64,000 nt of DNA, taken from Myxococcus guangdongensis. Its GTDB lineage: Bacteria > Myxococcota > Myxococcia > Myxococcales > Myxococcaceae. The translations under genes were made by a program, and so were the position numbers. Positions 44,012 to 53,385 of the stretch are shown in pieces. The notes under the pieces were generated by a model. The model saw only the letters and a list, made by a program, of their open reading frames with translations, had not been told where the DNA came from and ran no database searches. The stretch is taken from positions 490,741 to 554,740 of the forward strand of contig NZ_JAJVKW010000007.1 of assembly GCF_024198255.1 (NCBI RefSeq), read 5' to 3'. Numbering within the stretch: the first letter of the stretch is position 1; each line of letters begins with the position of its first letter.

Positions 44012-44731
44012 ATGCCTCGGTGCATCGCCAGGCTCGTGCTGTTGTCCTCGCTGCTCGTCCCCCTGGTCGCGCGAGGAGGTCCGCTGAGACAAGCCGCGGA
44101 GGACCCCACGGAGGGCTTCGTGGAGGACGCGCCGCCGATGGCCGGGCGCTTCACCTTCAACCTGGGTGGCGGCCTCGTGCTCCCCGTCGGCGAATCCCAC
44201 AGCCGATTCAAGCCGGGCTGGGGCTTCCTGCTCGGGGCCGGCTATCACCTCACCGAACACTTCGGCATTCGCGCCGAATACCAATACAGCGACTTCAACC
44301 TGAAGCACGACATCCTGCCGGACGAGCGCGTCTCCGGCGAGCACGTCATGCAGTACGGAGACCTCAACCTCTTCCTGGGCGTGCTGTCGGGCAGACGCCT
44401 CGGGCTCTACCTGACGGCGGGGCCGGGCCTGTACTACCGCAAGGTGGAGCTCTCCCAGTTCGCGGGCACGGGGTTCATCCCCGTGTGCGACCCCTGGTTC
44501 TTCACCTGCTACACGGAGGTCGTCCCGGTGGACGTCATCCTCGATTCGCGCAGCTCCACGGACATCGGGGTGAACGGCGGCGTGGGCTTCACGTACCGGC
44601 TCTACGGCCCGGTGCGCGTGTATCTGGAGGCGCGCTACCACTACATCTTCGGCCCCGAGTACCAGACGGCCACGGGCGCGCGCCGGGCGAACGGCCAGTA
44701 CCTGCCCATCAACCTGGGGCTGCGCTTCTGA
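44012..44731 (+). CDS. Outer-membrane beta-barrel domain protein
   Basis: The product is 239 aa with GAGGAGG before the ATG. A signal peptide (ARLVLLSSLLVPLVARG) precedes a short acidic linker and a barrel of about eight strands: FTFNLGGGLVLPVGESHS, WGFLLGAGYHLTEHFGIRAE, LGLYLTAGPGLYYRKVEL, VGFTYRLYGPVRVYLEARYH, with a terminal INLGLRF whose last Phe fits the barrel-assembly signal. It resembles OmpA/OmpW-like porin-fold proteins of myxobacteria. It is divergent from the SulP gene; ligand unknown. Confidence 0.8.
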   Translation: MPRCIARLVLLSSLLVPLVARGGPLRQAAEDPTEGFVEDAPPMAGRFTFNLGGGLVLPVGESHSRFKPGWGFLLGAGYHLTEHFGIRAEYQYSDFNLKHDILPDERVSGEHVMQYGDLNLFLGVLSGRRLGLYLTAGPGLYYRKVELSQFAGTGFIPVCDPWFFTCYTEVVPVDVILDSRSSTDIGVNGGVGFTYRLYGPVRVYLEARYHYIFGPEYQTATGARRANGQYLPINLGLRF

Positions 44732-44827
44732 CGATGGACCGGCGCGCGGGTCGCCTCTCCCCGTGGGGCACCTCCGGCGAGGAGTCTCGCGCCCTACCCT
44801 GACGGGAAACGCTGGAGGGATGCACGC

Positions 44828-46663
44828 ATGAGAAGCCAGATGCGCCATACCGCCCTGCTCGCGGGGGCCGCCGTCGTGAGCCTCGCGGTCATCGCCTTCG
44901 CGCAGGGACCGCCGACGCCCGCCGTGCAGCCTCATCCCCATGGAGTCTTCGGCGTGGTGCTGGACTACATGCGCCGGCAGCCCTTCATCCTGCTCTTCCT
45001 CGTCGTGGCCGTCGGCTACGCGCTCGGTGAGCTGAAGGTGAAGGGCGTGGGCATGGGCTCCACGGCGGCGACGCTGCTGCTGGCGCTCATCGTCAGCTTC
45101 TGGGCCTTCGACGCCTACAAAATCGAGTACTCGCTGCCGGAGTTCACCAGCACGGTGTTCTTCAACCTCTTCATCTTCGCCATCGGCATGAAGGTGGGGC
45201 CGCAGTTCCTCGGCGGCATCCATCGCGAGGGCAAGCACCTCATCCTCCTGTCCTTGCTGGTGCCGCTGTTGTCGTCCGCGCTGGTCTACGCCTCGCGGTA
45301 CTTCACGCACCTGGCGCCCGGTCTGCTCGCGGGCATCCTCTCCGGCGCGAACACGGCGACGCCGGGCTTCGGCGCGGCGCAGGCGGCGCTGGCCAGCGGC
45401 TCGGCGGCGCTGTCGGGGGAGGCCGCACAGCAGGCGCCCGGCAACCTCACGACGTCCTACGCGTTCCTCTACTGCATCAGCATGGTGCTCTTCACCGTGA
45501 TGATGTCGGTGATGCCGAAGATGTTCGGCCGCGACGCGGTGGCGGACGGCAAGAAGATGGAGAAGGAGCTGGCGGGCGAGGACTCCGCGCCGCTGCCGGG
45601 CACGGCGGACTCGTTCATCCGGGGCTACATGCCGCTGGACCTGCGGGTGTTCCGGGTGGAGAACCCCGCGCTCGAGGGGCGCACCGTGGCGGACCTGGAC
45701 CATGCGCATCCGCGCGTGGCCATCGAGCGCGTCTACCACGCGGGCCGCGTCTACAACCCGCCGCCGGACCTGGTGCTGAACCGGGGCGACGAGGTGGCGA
45801 TGCTCGGCCCCGTGTCGCTGCTGCTGGCCGGCGGGCCACACATCGGCCCGGAGGTGGACGACTCCAAGCTGCGCAACGTGAAGTTCGACACGGTGGAGTT
45901 CATCGTCCACGACAAGCAGGTCGTCGGCAAGACGCTGGGGGAGCTCGCGCTGCGCATGGGCCACGGCATCTACCTCAACGCCCTGTTCCGCGCGGGGGAC
46001 CAGCTCCCGGTGAGCCGCGAGCAGGTGGTGAACAAGGGCGACGTGATGCGCATCACCGGCAGCCCCAAGCGCGTGGCGGACCTGCGCAAGGTGCTGGGTC
46101 CTCCCGTCAAGCCGAGCCTCTCCACGGACATCATCACCCTGGGCCTGGGGCTCGCGGCGGGCGCGCTGCTCGGCGCGATCACCATTCCGCTGTTCGGCAT
46201 CAAGTTCAGCCTGGGCTCGGCGGTGGGTCTGCTCGTCGTCAGCATCGGCCTGAGCATCCTGCGCACGCACAACCCCGCGCTCGGCGGCCCGTTCCCGGAG
46301 TCCGCGCGTCAGCTGCTCGAGGACGTCGGGTTGAACGTCTTCATCGCCATTCTCGGCCTGAACTCCGGCGCGGGCGTGGCGCACGCCATCGAGGGCGGGC
46401 TCCTGGGGCCCACGCTCATCATCGGCTCTATCGCGGCCTTCGTCCCGCCCATCATCGGTTGGATGGTGGGTCAGTACGTCTTCAAGATGAACAGCGCGGT
46501 GCTGATGGGCGCCATCGCCGGAGCGCGGTGCAACAGCGCGGGCATGCGCGCGGCGCAGGAGGCGTCGAAGAGCATCGTCCCCGCCATCGGCTACCCGGTG
46601 ACGTTCGCCATCTCGAACCTGCTGCTGACCCTCATCTGCTACCTGTTCGCCCTGATGGGCTGA
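44828..46663 (+). CDS. Aspartate:alanine exchanger-family transporter
   Basis: The product is 611 aa, a little longer than AspT because of an N-terminal signal-like extension (LLAGAAVVSLAVIAFAQGPP). Two blocks of about five membrane helices (~45-240 and ~430-608) flank a cytosolic section with two RCK/TrkA-C-like domains (FRVENPALEGRTVADLDHAH and FIVHDKQVVGKTLGELALRM). Family motifs: GMKVGPQFLGGI, GILSGANTATPGFGAAQAAL and GAIAGARCNSAGMRAAQE. AspT swaps aspartate for alanine electrogenically. An aspartate 4-decarboxylase gene lies 6.7 kb away, its natural partner, but not in the same operon. The HAD gene follows at 11 bp. Confidence 0.88.
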   Translation: MRSQMRHTALLAGAAVVSLAVIAFAQGPPTPAVQPHPHGVFGVVLDYMRRQPFILLFLVVAVGYALGELKVKGVGMGSTAATLLLALIVSFWAFDAYKIEYSLPEFTSTVFFNLFIFAIGMKVGPQFLGGIHREGKHLILLSLLVPLLSSALVYASRYFTHLAPGLLAGILSGANTATPGFGAAQAALASGSAALSGEAAQQAPGNLTTSYAFLYCISMVLFTVMMSVMPKMFGRDAVADGKKMEKELAGEDSAPLPGTADSFIRGYMPLDLRVFRVENPALEGRTVADLDHAHPRVAIERVYHAGRVYNPPPDLVLNRGDEVAMLGPVSLLLAGGPHIGPEVDDSKLRNVKFDTVEFIVHDKQVVGKTLGELALRMGHGIYLNALFRAGDQLPVSREQVVNKGDVMRITGSPKRVADLRKVLGPPVKPSLSTDIITLGLGLAAGALLGAITIPLFGIKFSLGSAVGLLVVSIGLSILRTHNPALGGPFPESARQLLEDVGLNVFIAILGLNSGAGVAHAIEGGLLGPTLIIGSIAAFVPPIIGWMVGQYVFKMNSAVLMGAIAGARCNSAGMRAAQEASKSIVPAIGYPVTFAISNLLLTLICYLFALMG

Positions 46664-46674
46664 GTGAGGCCACC

Positions 46675-47589
46675 ATGAGCAAGCCCCTTCCCTCCTGGAA
46701 CGACGGCGCCACCCGGCAGGCGCTGCTGGACTTCGTCGACTCGGTCACCACCGAGGGCAGCGCCGCCTTCGTCCGCCCCGAGGACCGGGTGGCCGTCTTC
46801 GACAACGACGGGACGCTGTGGGCCGAGCAGCCCATGTACGTCCAGGCGCTCTTCGCGGTGGACCGCGTCCGGGCGCTGGCGCCACAGCATCCAGAATGGC
46901 GAGGCCAGCAGCCCTTCAAGGCGCTCATCGAAGGCGACGAGAAGGCGCTGGCGGCGCTCACCGAGCACGACGCCGCGGCGCTCGTCGCGGCCACGCATGC
47001 GGGCATGACGACGGCGGAGTTCTCGCGCACGGCCAAGGCGTGGCTGGCGAAGGCGAAGCATCCGCGCTTCCAGCGCCCCTTCACCCACTGCGTCTACCAG
47101 CCCATGCTGGAGCTGCTGGACCTGCTGCGGGCCCACGGCTTCACGCCGCACATCGTGTCGGGAGGTGGCATCGACTTCCTGCGCGCGTTCTGCGAGCAGA
47201 CCTACGGCATCCCCTCCGCCCACGTGATTGGCAGCAGCGGGAAGACGAAGCTGGAGTGGCGCGACGGCAGGCCCGAGCTCGTGAAGCTGCCCAGCCTCAC
47301 CAGCCTGGACGACGGCGAGGGCAAGCCCATCAACATCCACCTGCACATCGGCAAGCGGCCGGTGCTCGCCTTCGGCAACTCGGACGGCGACCTGCAGATG
47401 TTGCAGTACGCGGGGGCCCCGGACGGGCCCCGGATGCGCCTGCTGCTCCACCACGACGACAGCGCGCGCGAGTACGCCTATGACCGCGACGCCAAGGCCG
47501 GCCGACTGGACCGCGCGCTCGAGGTGGCGGGCCAGGACGGCTGGACGGTGGTGAGCATGCGCCAGGACTGGAAGCAGGTGTTCCCGTAG
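46675..47589 (+). CDS. HAD-superfamily phosphatase
   Basis: The product is 304 aa with GAGG before the ATG at 46675. HAD motif I is RVAVFDNDGTLWAEQP (nucleophile Asp43, acid/base Asp45), motif II is HIVSGGGIDFLRAF, a Lys lies in the middle section, and motif IV is VLAFGNSDGDLQML. The helical cap between motifs I and II (~60-150) fits phosphoserine-phosphatase-like subgroup members. No signal peptide, so it is cytosolic. It is likely co-transcribed with the exchanger gene; the substrate is unknown. It is convergent with the next gene at one base distance. Confidence 0.88.
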   Translation: MSKPLPSWNDGATRQALLDFVDSVTTEGSAAFVRPEDRVAVFDNDGTLWAEQPMYVQALFAVDRVRALAPQHPEWRGQQPFKALIEGDEKALAALTEHDAAALVAATHAGMTTAEFSRTAKAWLAKAKHPRFQRPFTHCVYQPMLELLDLLRAHGFTPHIVSGGGIDFLRAFCEQTYGIPSAHVIGSSGKTKLEWRDGRPELVKLPSLTSLDDGEGKPINIHLHIGKRPVLAFGNSDGDLQMLQYAGAPDGPRMRLLLHHDDSAREYAYDRDAKAGRLDRALEVAGQDGWTVVSMRQDWKQVFP

Positions 47590-47590
47590 C

Positions 47591-48466
47591 TCAGGGCGCC
47601 TTCTTCTTCAGCGGGAAGAGGAAGGAGAGCTGGACGCGGAGCTGCCACTGCGCGGCACCAGGCAGGTCGGGACGGATGGCGTTGTAGTACGCCGCCACGG
47701 AGCCGTTGAGGGCTTGCTTGCCGACGGTGAAGACCTTGCCCGCGCCCAGACCGAAGGGGACGGTCCACTTCTCGCCGGAGGGGGCCTCCCAGTTCGCCGT
47801 GAGCAGCGGTGACGATGTCAGGTACCAGCCCTTCGGCAGGTTGTAGCTGATGAAGTACTGCAACAGGAGCTGGTTGACCGTCGCCCGGTCATCTCCGCCG
47901 AAGACCGAGAACACGTTGTTCGCCAGCACGCCGATGGACCACGGCTCCGGTTGGATGAGCGCGACCGCCGACGGGCCCACGCTCCACTTGCCGGTCCCCA
48001 GCACCTCGTTCGTCGCGGTGGGCAGGAGGAACGCCGGCCCCACGCCCCAGATGACTGCTCCGGGCTTCTTCGGCGAGAGGAAGAACGTGGCCGACGTGTC
48101 CCCCAAACCGAACGTCCCACCCTCCCCGTCCCCCAGGTCCGGCTGATACAGGATGGGCAGGATGACGCGGGTGATGACGTTGAAGTCCCGCGTCAGCGGC
48201 AAGGGCACCACGGGCTGGATGTTGAGCGTATTGCGAACGCGGTCACCCGGCTCGACGCCCAGGTCCACGTTGTCTTGAAGGGGCACGCTGATGAGCGCGG
48301 CCACCGGGTTCTGCACGGCCTTCGCCAGGTCCTGCTGGTGATCCTGCCCCTGCTCTGCTGGTGGCTTCGGGTCCGCGGCGAACACGAGGCCCGGCACCAG
48401 CATCAACATCACGAGGACCCCGCCTCCACTTCGACCTGGCTCCACCGGCACCCCGCTCGCTGACAT
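47591..48466 (-). CDS. Exported outer-membrane-type protein (transporter-like barrel)
   Basis: The product is 291 aa from the ATG at 48466; an ATG at 48409 would start directly in the signal segment MLMLVPGLVFAADP. The mature protein alternates amphipathic strands: NPVAALISVPLQDNVDLGVE, RNTLNIQPVVPLPLTRDFNV, ATFFLSPKKPGAVIWGVGPA, GWYLTSSPLLTANWEAPSGE, and ends LRVQLSFLFPLKKKAP. This pattern matches the family often labelled neuromedin-U-like or phenol-degradation MetA-like barrels, which is a labelling accident rather than a function. It is probably an outer-membrane channel or structural protein. Confidence 0.7.
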   Translation of the reverse strand: MSASGVPVEPGRSGGGVLVMLMLVPGLVFAADPKPPAEQGQDHQQDLAKAVQNPVAALISVPLQDNVDLGVEPGDRVRNTLNIQPVVPLPLTRDFNVITRVILPILYQPDLGDGEGGTFGLGDTSATFFLSPKKPGAVIWGVGPAFLLPTATNEVLGTGKWSVGPSAVALIQPEPWSIGVLANNVFSVFGGDDRATVNQLLLQYFISYNLPKGWYLTSSPLLTANWEAPSGEKWTVPFGLGAGKVFTVGKQALNGSVAAYYNAIRPDLPGAAQWQLRVQLSFLFPLKKKAP

Positions 48467-48590
48467 CCGAGGTACGAGGCTGGACACGGGGATGGGGCCC
48501 GTCAATCAGCCCCTCCCCGAGGAACGACTGCACCCGGTCGCCGGGGACGACGCGAGCGTCAGCGGACGACACGCGAGCCGCCCCGCGGGC

Positions 48591-49919
48591 TCAGTCGTTC
48601 AACGCCTCGACCGCGGGAGGCACGTAGCGCCCCTCGAGCGCGGACCCGGTGGGGCCGTAGAGCCGCAGCAGGAGATAGAAGGGCCCGGCGGGTACCGGCA
48701 ACCAGTTGGACTGACGCGCGGCCTCGGGGGGTGTGCTCTGGAGGAAGAACGAGATGGAGCCATCCTCGGAACGCTTCAACGCGCGCGAGCGGTCCCCCAG
48801 CGAGTAGCGGTGGATGTCGTTCTCCACCAGCATGTGGCTCTTCGCGTCGTACGCGGTGAGGGACCAGAAGTAGCGCACCGGCGGAATCGCCTCCTTCGGG
48901 AAGCGCAGCACGTAGCGGGCACGTGCCCCGTCGAGCGGACGGCCCGCGCCGTCCAGGTGTGTGATCGGATAGAGGGCCTCGGCCGGCGAGTTCGCGTAGA
49001 GATAGTTCCACGCCACGCGGGCTCGCAGCGCGTAGTCGTCACCGAACGCGCCCACCTTCGGGTCCGGCAGCTCCCAGCCCTGATGCAGCGTCGGCCGCTG
49101 TTGGATGGACTCGCGCGCCTCGCGGACGCCCTCCAACATCGCGTCGCGGAGGTCGGCCGGAAGGAACTTCGAGTCGAAGGGCTCCCCGGGCCGCACACCG
49201 ACGCGCGCGAGCCTCGCCAGCAGCGGTCGCTCCTCGTCGGAGAAGCGGTGCCACTGCATCATGAAGTTGATGTACTCGAACGCCTTCAACGACGCGTCCG
49301 CCTTGTCATCGAAGTACGGCGGCCACGACACGTCGGAGAGCTTCGGCGCCGGCTGCTCGGAGAACACCTGGAGCGGCGTCGCCTTGAACCGCTGCTGGAG
49401 CGCGGCCGCGGCCGACAGGTCCCTCGGGCCGTCCACGCCAACTCGCAGCAGCGCCGCCACGAACCAGGAGTTGGACCGGATGACCGTCGCATCCTTCAGC
49501 GACTCGGGCAGAGGCTCCGTCCAGTCGGGCCCCACGATGACGAACCGCCCAGGCTCCGTCCCCGTCGCCCGCGTGCCGATGTACGGCAGGTTGTTCGTCG
49601 TGATGTCGACCAGCTGGATGCAGAAGTAGCGCCCGTTCAGCTCCGGCGTCTCCAGCACCACGGGCCCGCCTCGCAGGTCCAGGGCCGCCACCGAGTAGAG
49701 CGTGTCGTTGTTCGGGGAGACGACCTCTCGGTCCTCCGGGGTGAACAACCGGGAGAAGTGCAGGAACTGGTCGGCGGGCCGGAACTGTGGCGACTCCGGA
49801 CGGAACGTCATGGCGAAGAGCCGGTAGTGCTCCACCAGTGGCAGGCCGAAGACATAGGCCTCGCGCGCGCTGTCCCGCGCCTCCTGGGACGACAGCCCCG
49901 TGGTTGCTTGCTCCAACAT
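48591..49919 (-). CDS. DUF1254/DUF1214 domain protein
   Basis: The product is 442 aa. The N-terminal DUF1254 half holds REAYVFGLPLVEHYRLFAM, FTPEDREVVSPNNDTLYSVA (the NNDTLYS motif) and ELNGRYFCIQLVDITTNNLP; the C-terminal DUF1214 half holds YLYANSPAEALYPITHLDGA, GARARYVLRFPKEAIPPVRY and a late SNWLPVPAGPFYLLLRLYGP. These two domains co-occur in widely spread proteins of unknown biochemical role. No signal peptide is apparent. It stands alone, with 110 bp upstream to the symporter gene; a small dyad CCGGGT/ACCCGG sits just before its start at 49943-49959. Confidence 0.9.
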   Translation of the reverse strand: MLEQATTGLSSQEARDSAREAYVFGLPLVEHYRLFAMTFRPESPQFRPADQFLHFSRLFTPEDREVVSPNNDTLYSVAALDLRGGPVVLETPELNGRYFCIQLVDITTNNLPYIGTRATGTEPGRFVIVGPDWTEPLPESLKDATVIRSNSWFVAALLRVGVDGPRDLSAAAALQQRFKATPLQVFSEQPAPKLSDVSWPPYFDDKADASLKAFEYINFMMQWHRFSDEERPLLARLARVGVRPGEPFDSKFLPADLRDAMLEGVREARESIQQRPTLHQGWELPDPKVGAFGDDYALRARVAWNYLYANSPAEALYPITHLDGAGRPLDGARARYVLRFPKEAIPPVRYFWSLTAYDAKSHMLVENDIHRYSLGDRSRALKRSEDGSISFFLQSTPPEAARQSNWLPVPAGPFYLLLRLYGPTGSALEGRYVPPAVEALND

Positions 49920-50029
49920 GGGTCACCTCGATGGCGTGGGTCCCGGGTCTGAAACCCGGCCCATGGCCACAAGCTGATCCGCCATCACCCCCCAGGCAAC
50001 ATCCGGCCGGAGAACGGGGGTTGAGCCCG

Positions 50030-50920
50030 CTACGCCGGTACGCCTCCCGGCGGAACCTGCTTCGAGTGCTCGGACTCCCCATGGCGCTTCACCCATAGCT
50101 TGTATGGGGTCAGCGCCAGGATGCGGATGACGACGTACGCACCCACCACGCCCGCCACCTCGAGCGCCCGGTAGTTCGGATAGCTCTGGGTGATGATGGT
50201 CATCGACAACACCGGGTGCGAGAGCGCCGCGGCCAGCACCACCGCCTTGCGGTCCTCCAGTCGCGGCGCCCCCGCCCAGTGGCCCAGCACGGCGGAGATC
50301 GTCACCAGCATCACCAATGCCACCACGGCGAGCCACGCGGTGTGGATGAGCTTCGGCCCGACGATGAACAGCACACCCACGGACACGGCGATGAGCAGCA
50401 CGCTGAACAGGCGACCACACCAGCGCGCGAGCGTCCGGGCGAAGTCCGGGAAATAGTGCCCCACCGCGATGCCCACCACGAGCGGAGGAACGACCTTCAC
50501 GAGCAGCAGCTGGAAGACCAGGCTCGGCGCCGCCCTGAACTCGACGCCCAACAGGCGGTCCACGCCCTGAACCCAGATCGGCACCGTCACGAGCGCGCAG
50601 AGGCTGAGCAGCATCAACAGGTTGAGGGACGTCGTGCTGCTGGCGCCCAGGGAGCGAGCCTGGTTCACCTGGAGGGGCGCACCCGGGCAGACGGCCATGA
50701 GCAGGACGGCACTGGCCACCACCGTCGGCAGCCGGAAGGCATGCACCAGCGCGATGGCCACCAACGGCACCAGCAGGAGCACCACCAGCAGCGAGCGCAC
50801 ATACAGCGCCGGGCGCTCCAGGACATGACGGAGGTCACCGGGTCTTCGCTCCAGGCCCTGCGTGAACATGAACAGGGTGACGATGTTGCCCAGCACGAAC
50901 ACGGCCAGGGTCCTGATCAT
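50030..50920 (-). CDS. Bile acid:sodium symporter-family (BASS) transporter
   Basis: The product is 296 aa from an ATG with GGGAGGAGG about seven bases upstream; a longer frame is discarded. About nine or ten hydrophobic segments are present, with VASAVLLMAVCPGAPLQVNQ (the crossover region of the first repeat) and VVLAAALSHPVLSMTIITQS in the second. It should be a sodium-coupled organic anion carrier in the inner membrane, but the substrate is unknown and sodium-site residues were not verified. The tail is hydrophilic. No obvious operon partner. Confidence 0.85.
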   Translation of the reverse strand: MIRTLAVFVLGNIVTLFMFTQGLERRPGDLRHVLERPALYVRSLLVVLLLVPLVAIALVHAFRLPTVVASAVLLMAVCPGAPLQVNQARSLGASSTTSLNLLMLLSLCALVTVPIWVQGVDRLLGVEFRAAPSLVFQLLLVKVVPPLVVGIAVGHYFPDFARTLARWCGRLFSVLLIAVSVGVLFIVGPKLIHTAWLAVVALVMLVTISAVLGHWAGAPRLEDRKAVVLAAALSHPVLSMTIITQSYPNYRALEVAGVVGAYVVIRILALTPYKLWVKRHGESEHSKQVPPGGVPA

Positions 50921-51028
50921 GCCCGCCTCCTCCCGGGCGGCGCACACGAGCCGCCACCGTTGGATATCCTCACGTCCACCCTGTCCCGACAGTCCTCGGC
51001 GGCCAGGCACCCGAGCGCAGGCCGCCGC

Positions 51029-52168
51029 TCAGCTCATGCTCTGGCGGAGCTGGTTCACCACCGCGATGAACTGCCGGTCCACCATCAACAGGATGACGAG
51101 CGGCGCCAGCCCCGCCGCGCCCACCGCCAGCAACCCGCGCTGATCCCACGGGAACAGCTTCATCTTGCGCGCCACCATGAAGGACGAGCCCAGGTCCGCC
51201 AGCGACGAGAAGTCCGGTGAGCCGAGCGGTGAGCCCTCGGGCTTCTGCTGGAACCATCGGTCCTCGAACTCGCGCGAGTGGTGCGCCGCGACCGCGGAGT
51301 ACCAGGGGTCTCCTCGCCGTTTGGCCGCCACCAACGGACGGAAGAAGCACGCCAGCGGCGCGAAGACCGCCAGGCAGGCCAGCACGGCGTAGAGGACCTG
51401 AGGCATGACGTAGTCCAGCGGGGACTCGGTGATCGCACCAGCGTTCACCCGGAACGAGTACGCCGCCACCGGGACGGCCACCGCGAACACCACCGGCGCG
51501 AAGCTCGCCTGACAGACGGCGAGGAACCCCAGACCGCCCGACTGGTCCGGATGGGTGAAGGACAGGCGCAGCGGGAGCCGCGACACGCGCAGCAGGAAGA
51601 CCGCCCACACGACTCCCCGCCACAACCACCGCAACACCAGGAAGCGCACCAGCGGTTGGGCCACGCAGAGGTACCACCCTCCCGCGAGTGAGGGCCGCGC
51701 CGAGTCCGATACCTGCCAGGGCCTCGACGGGTCCGGCGACGTGAGCCACGCGAACGCGATGACCCACCCGAGAATCAGCAACTCCACGCACGACGAGTCA
51801 CACCACCGCGTGCACCTCCGGGCCAGCGCCTCCAGCGCGCCCCGTCCCCGTTCACCCACCAGGCTCGCGCGGAGGAACTGTCGCGCCGCCGCGCCCAGCC
51901 GGCGGTCGATATAGGGCCCCGCCGCCACCAGCACGGGCAGCGACAGCAGCAGCTCCCCATGGACCTGGAGGTCCCGGACCAACAGGCGCGGGGCGCTCCC
52001 ACCCTGCATCCACGCCAGCAGCACGAGCGGCCCCCAGCACCCCAACGCGAGCACGAGCGCGAAGAGCCCGGAGCGGCCCGGCTCGACACCTCGCAGCCCG
52101 CGCCCCAGTGTCTGGAACGGACCGCCCCTCACCAGCGAGAAGTCCGTCAGCGTCCCCGAGCTCTCCAT
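51029..52168 (-). CDS. Multi-span membrane protein, unknown family
   Basis: The product is 379 aa with about seven hydrophobic segments, among them FALVLALGCWGPLVLLAWMQ, LLILGWVIAFAWLTSP, GVVWAVFLLRVSRLPLRLSF, VVFAVAVPVAAYSF and GLLAVGAAGLAPLVILLMVD. A loop SFTHPDQSGGLGFLAVCQAS and a late VARKMKLFPWDQRGLL recur in unnamed membrane proteins. No catalytic motif is recognised. It starts 24 bp after the asparaginase stop on the same strand, so it may be the third gene of the aspartate decarboxylase-asparaginase operon. Confidence 0.75.
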   Translation of the reverse strand: MESSGTLTDFSLVRGGPFQTLGRGLRGVEPGRSGLFALVLALGCWGPLVLLAWMQGGSAPRLLVRDLQVHGELLLSLPVLVAAGPYIDRRLGAAARQFLRASLVGERGRGALEALARRCTRWCDSSCVELLILGWVIAFAWLTSPDPSRPWQVSDSARPSLAGGWYLCVAQPLVRFLVLRWLWRGVVWAVFLLRVSRLPLRLSFTHPDQSGGLGFLAVCQASFAPVVFAVAVPVAAYSFRVNAGAITESPLDYVMPQVLYAVLACLAVFAPLACFFRPLVAAKRRGDPWYSAVAAHHSREFEDRWFQQKPEGSPLGSPDFSSLADLGSSFMVARKMKLFPWDQRGLLAVGAAGLAPLVILLMVDRQFIAVVNQLRQSMS

Positions 52169-52192
52169 GCGAGCACCACGAGGCCCAGGGCC

Positions 52193-53350
52193 TCAGTACT
52201 CCTCGAACATCCGCTGGACGCGCGTGGGGTCCTTGGTCTCCAGCAGCGCCAGCTGGAGCAGCACGCGCGACTTCGCGGGGTTCAACTCGCCCGAGGCCAC
52301 GAAGCCCTTCTGGTCGTCGTTGATTTCGTTGTTGCGCAGCACCAGGCCGCTCGGCAGGCGCGTGCTGCGCACCACCACCACGCCCTTCTTCACGTGCTTC
52401 GCCAGCGTGTCGAGCGCGGGCTGGGTCATGTTCCCGTCCCCCACCCCCGCGATGACCAGCCCCTTGGCGCCGTTCTTCACCGCCGAGTCGATGAGGTCCG
52501 GGCTCATGTTCGCGTGCGCGTAGAGGATGTCCACGCGCGGCAGCGCGCTCTCGCCCGCGATGGAGAACTCCGAGTCCACCGTGTGCCGCTTGTCCATCTT
52601 CTCGAACCAGTGGATGTCGCCCGTGTTGACCACGCCCGCGGGCCCGCGGTTCAGGCTGCGGAAGGTCTCCACGTTGGTGGTGTTCGTCTTCGTCACGTTG
52701 CGGGCCGCGTGGATCTCGTCGTTGATGACGATGAGCACGCCCCGCCCCTTCGCCTCCGGCGACGCCGCCACGGCCACCGCGTTGTAGAGGTTGCCCGGCC
52801 CGTCCGCGCTGGTGGCGGTGGCGGGCCGCATGGAGCCCACCAGGACCACCGGCTTGTCGCTCTTCACTACCAGGTCCAGGAAGTACGCCGTCTCCTCCAG
52901 CGTGTCCGTGCCGTGCGTGACGACGACGGCGTCCACGTCCGGCGAGGCCAACAGCTCGTTGGTCCGCTTCGCCAGCTTCAGCCACACCGCGTCGTTCATG
53001 TCCTGGCTGCCGATGTTCGCCACCTGCTCACCGGACAGCCTCGCCAGCTTGTCCAGGTTCGGCACGCCCTTGATGAGGTCCTCGACCTTGAAGGCCCCCG
53101 CCTTGTAGCCATACCCCTGCGGATTGCCCTGCGCCCCGGCGATGGTGCCCCCCGTCGCCAGGATGCGCACCGACTGCGGCGGCTTTGCGTCCTTCGCCTT
53201 CGTGCCCACCGCATCCCCTCGGGCCGACGACGTGTCCGTGCCGGGGAGCGTGGGACGGGCCTGGCCCTCCTGCGCGGCGATGCCCGCGCCCGTCAGCAGC
53301 AGGCCGACCGCGCACAGCACGCCTCTCATCGAGCTCTTCGAACCATTCAT
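52193..53350 (-). CDS. ansB: Periplasmic L-asparaginase, type II
   Basis: The product is 385 aa from the ATG at 53350, with a signal peptide (GVLCAVGLLLTGAGIAAQ) followed by a ~35-residue polar linker. Catalytic motifs: ILATGGTIAGAQ (nucleophile Thr69, a tyrosine further on in NPQGYGY), VVTHGTDTLEETAYFLDL (Thr148-Asp149) and DKPVVLVGSMRP with Lys166, plus SADGPGNLYNAV. It hydrolyses asparagine to aspartate and ammonia outside the inner membrane. It is encoded 35 bp downstream of aspartate 4-decarboxylase on the same strand, which supports a shared role in using Asn/Asp. Confidence 0.96.
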   Translation of the reverse strand: MNGSKSSMRGVLCAVGLLLTGAGIAAQEGQARPTLPGTDTSSARGDAVGTKAKDAKPPQSVRILATGGTIAGAQGNPQGYGYKAGAFKVEDLIKGVPNLDKLARLSGEQVANIGSQDMNDAVWLKLAKRTNELLASPDVDAVVVTHGTDTLEETAYFLDLVVKSDKPVVLVGSMRPATATSADGPGNLYNAVAVAASPEAKGRGVLIVINDEIHAARNVTKTNTTNVETFRSLNRGPAGVVNTGDIHWFEKMDKRHTVDSEFSIAGESALPRVDILYAHANMSPDLIDSAVKNGAKGLVIAGVGDGNMTQPALDTLAKHVKKGVVVVRSTRLPSGLVLRNNEINDDQKGFVASGELNPAKSRVLLQLALLETKDPTRVQRMFEEY

Positions 53351-53385
53351 GATGGGCCTCCATCGAAGGTGGGAATCCCGCGCGC

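Noticed and set aside
43895..46384. 829-residue open frame antisense to the aspartate:alanine exchanger gene
   Set aside because: His/Arg/Ala/Glu-rich composition without domains is the usual shadow of a GC3-rich gene; the plus strand encodes a recognisable transporter.
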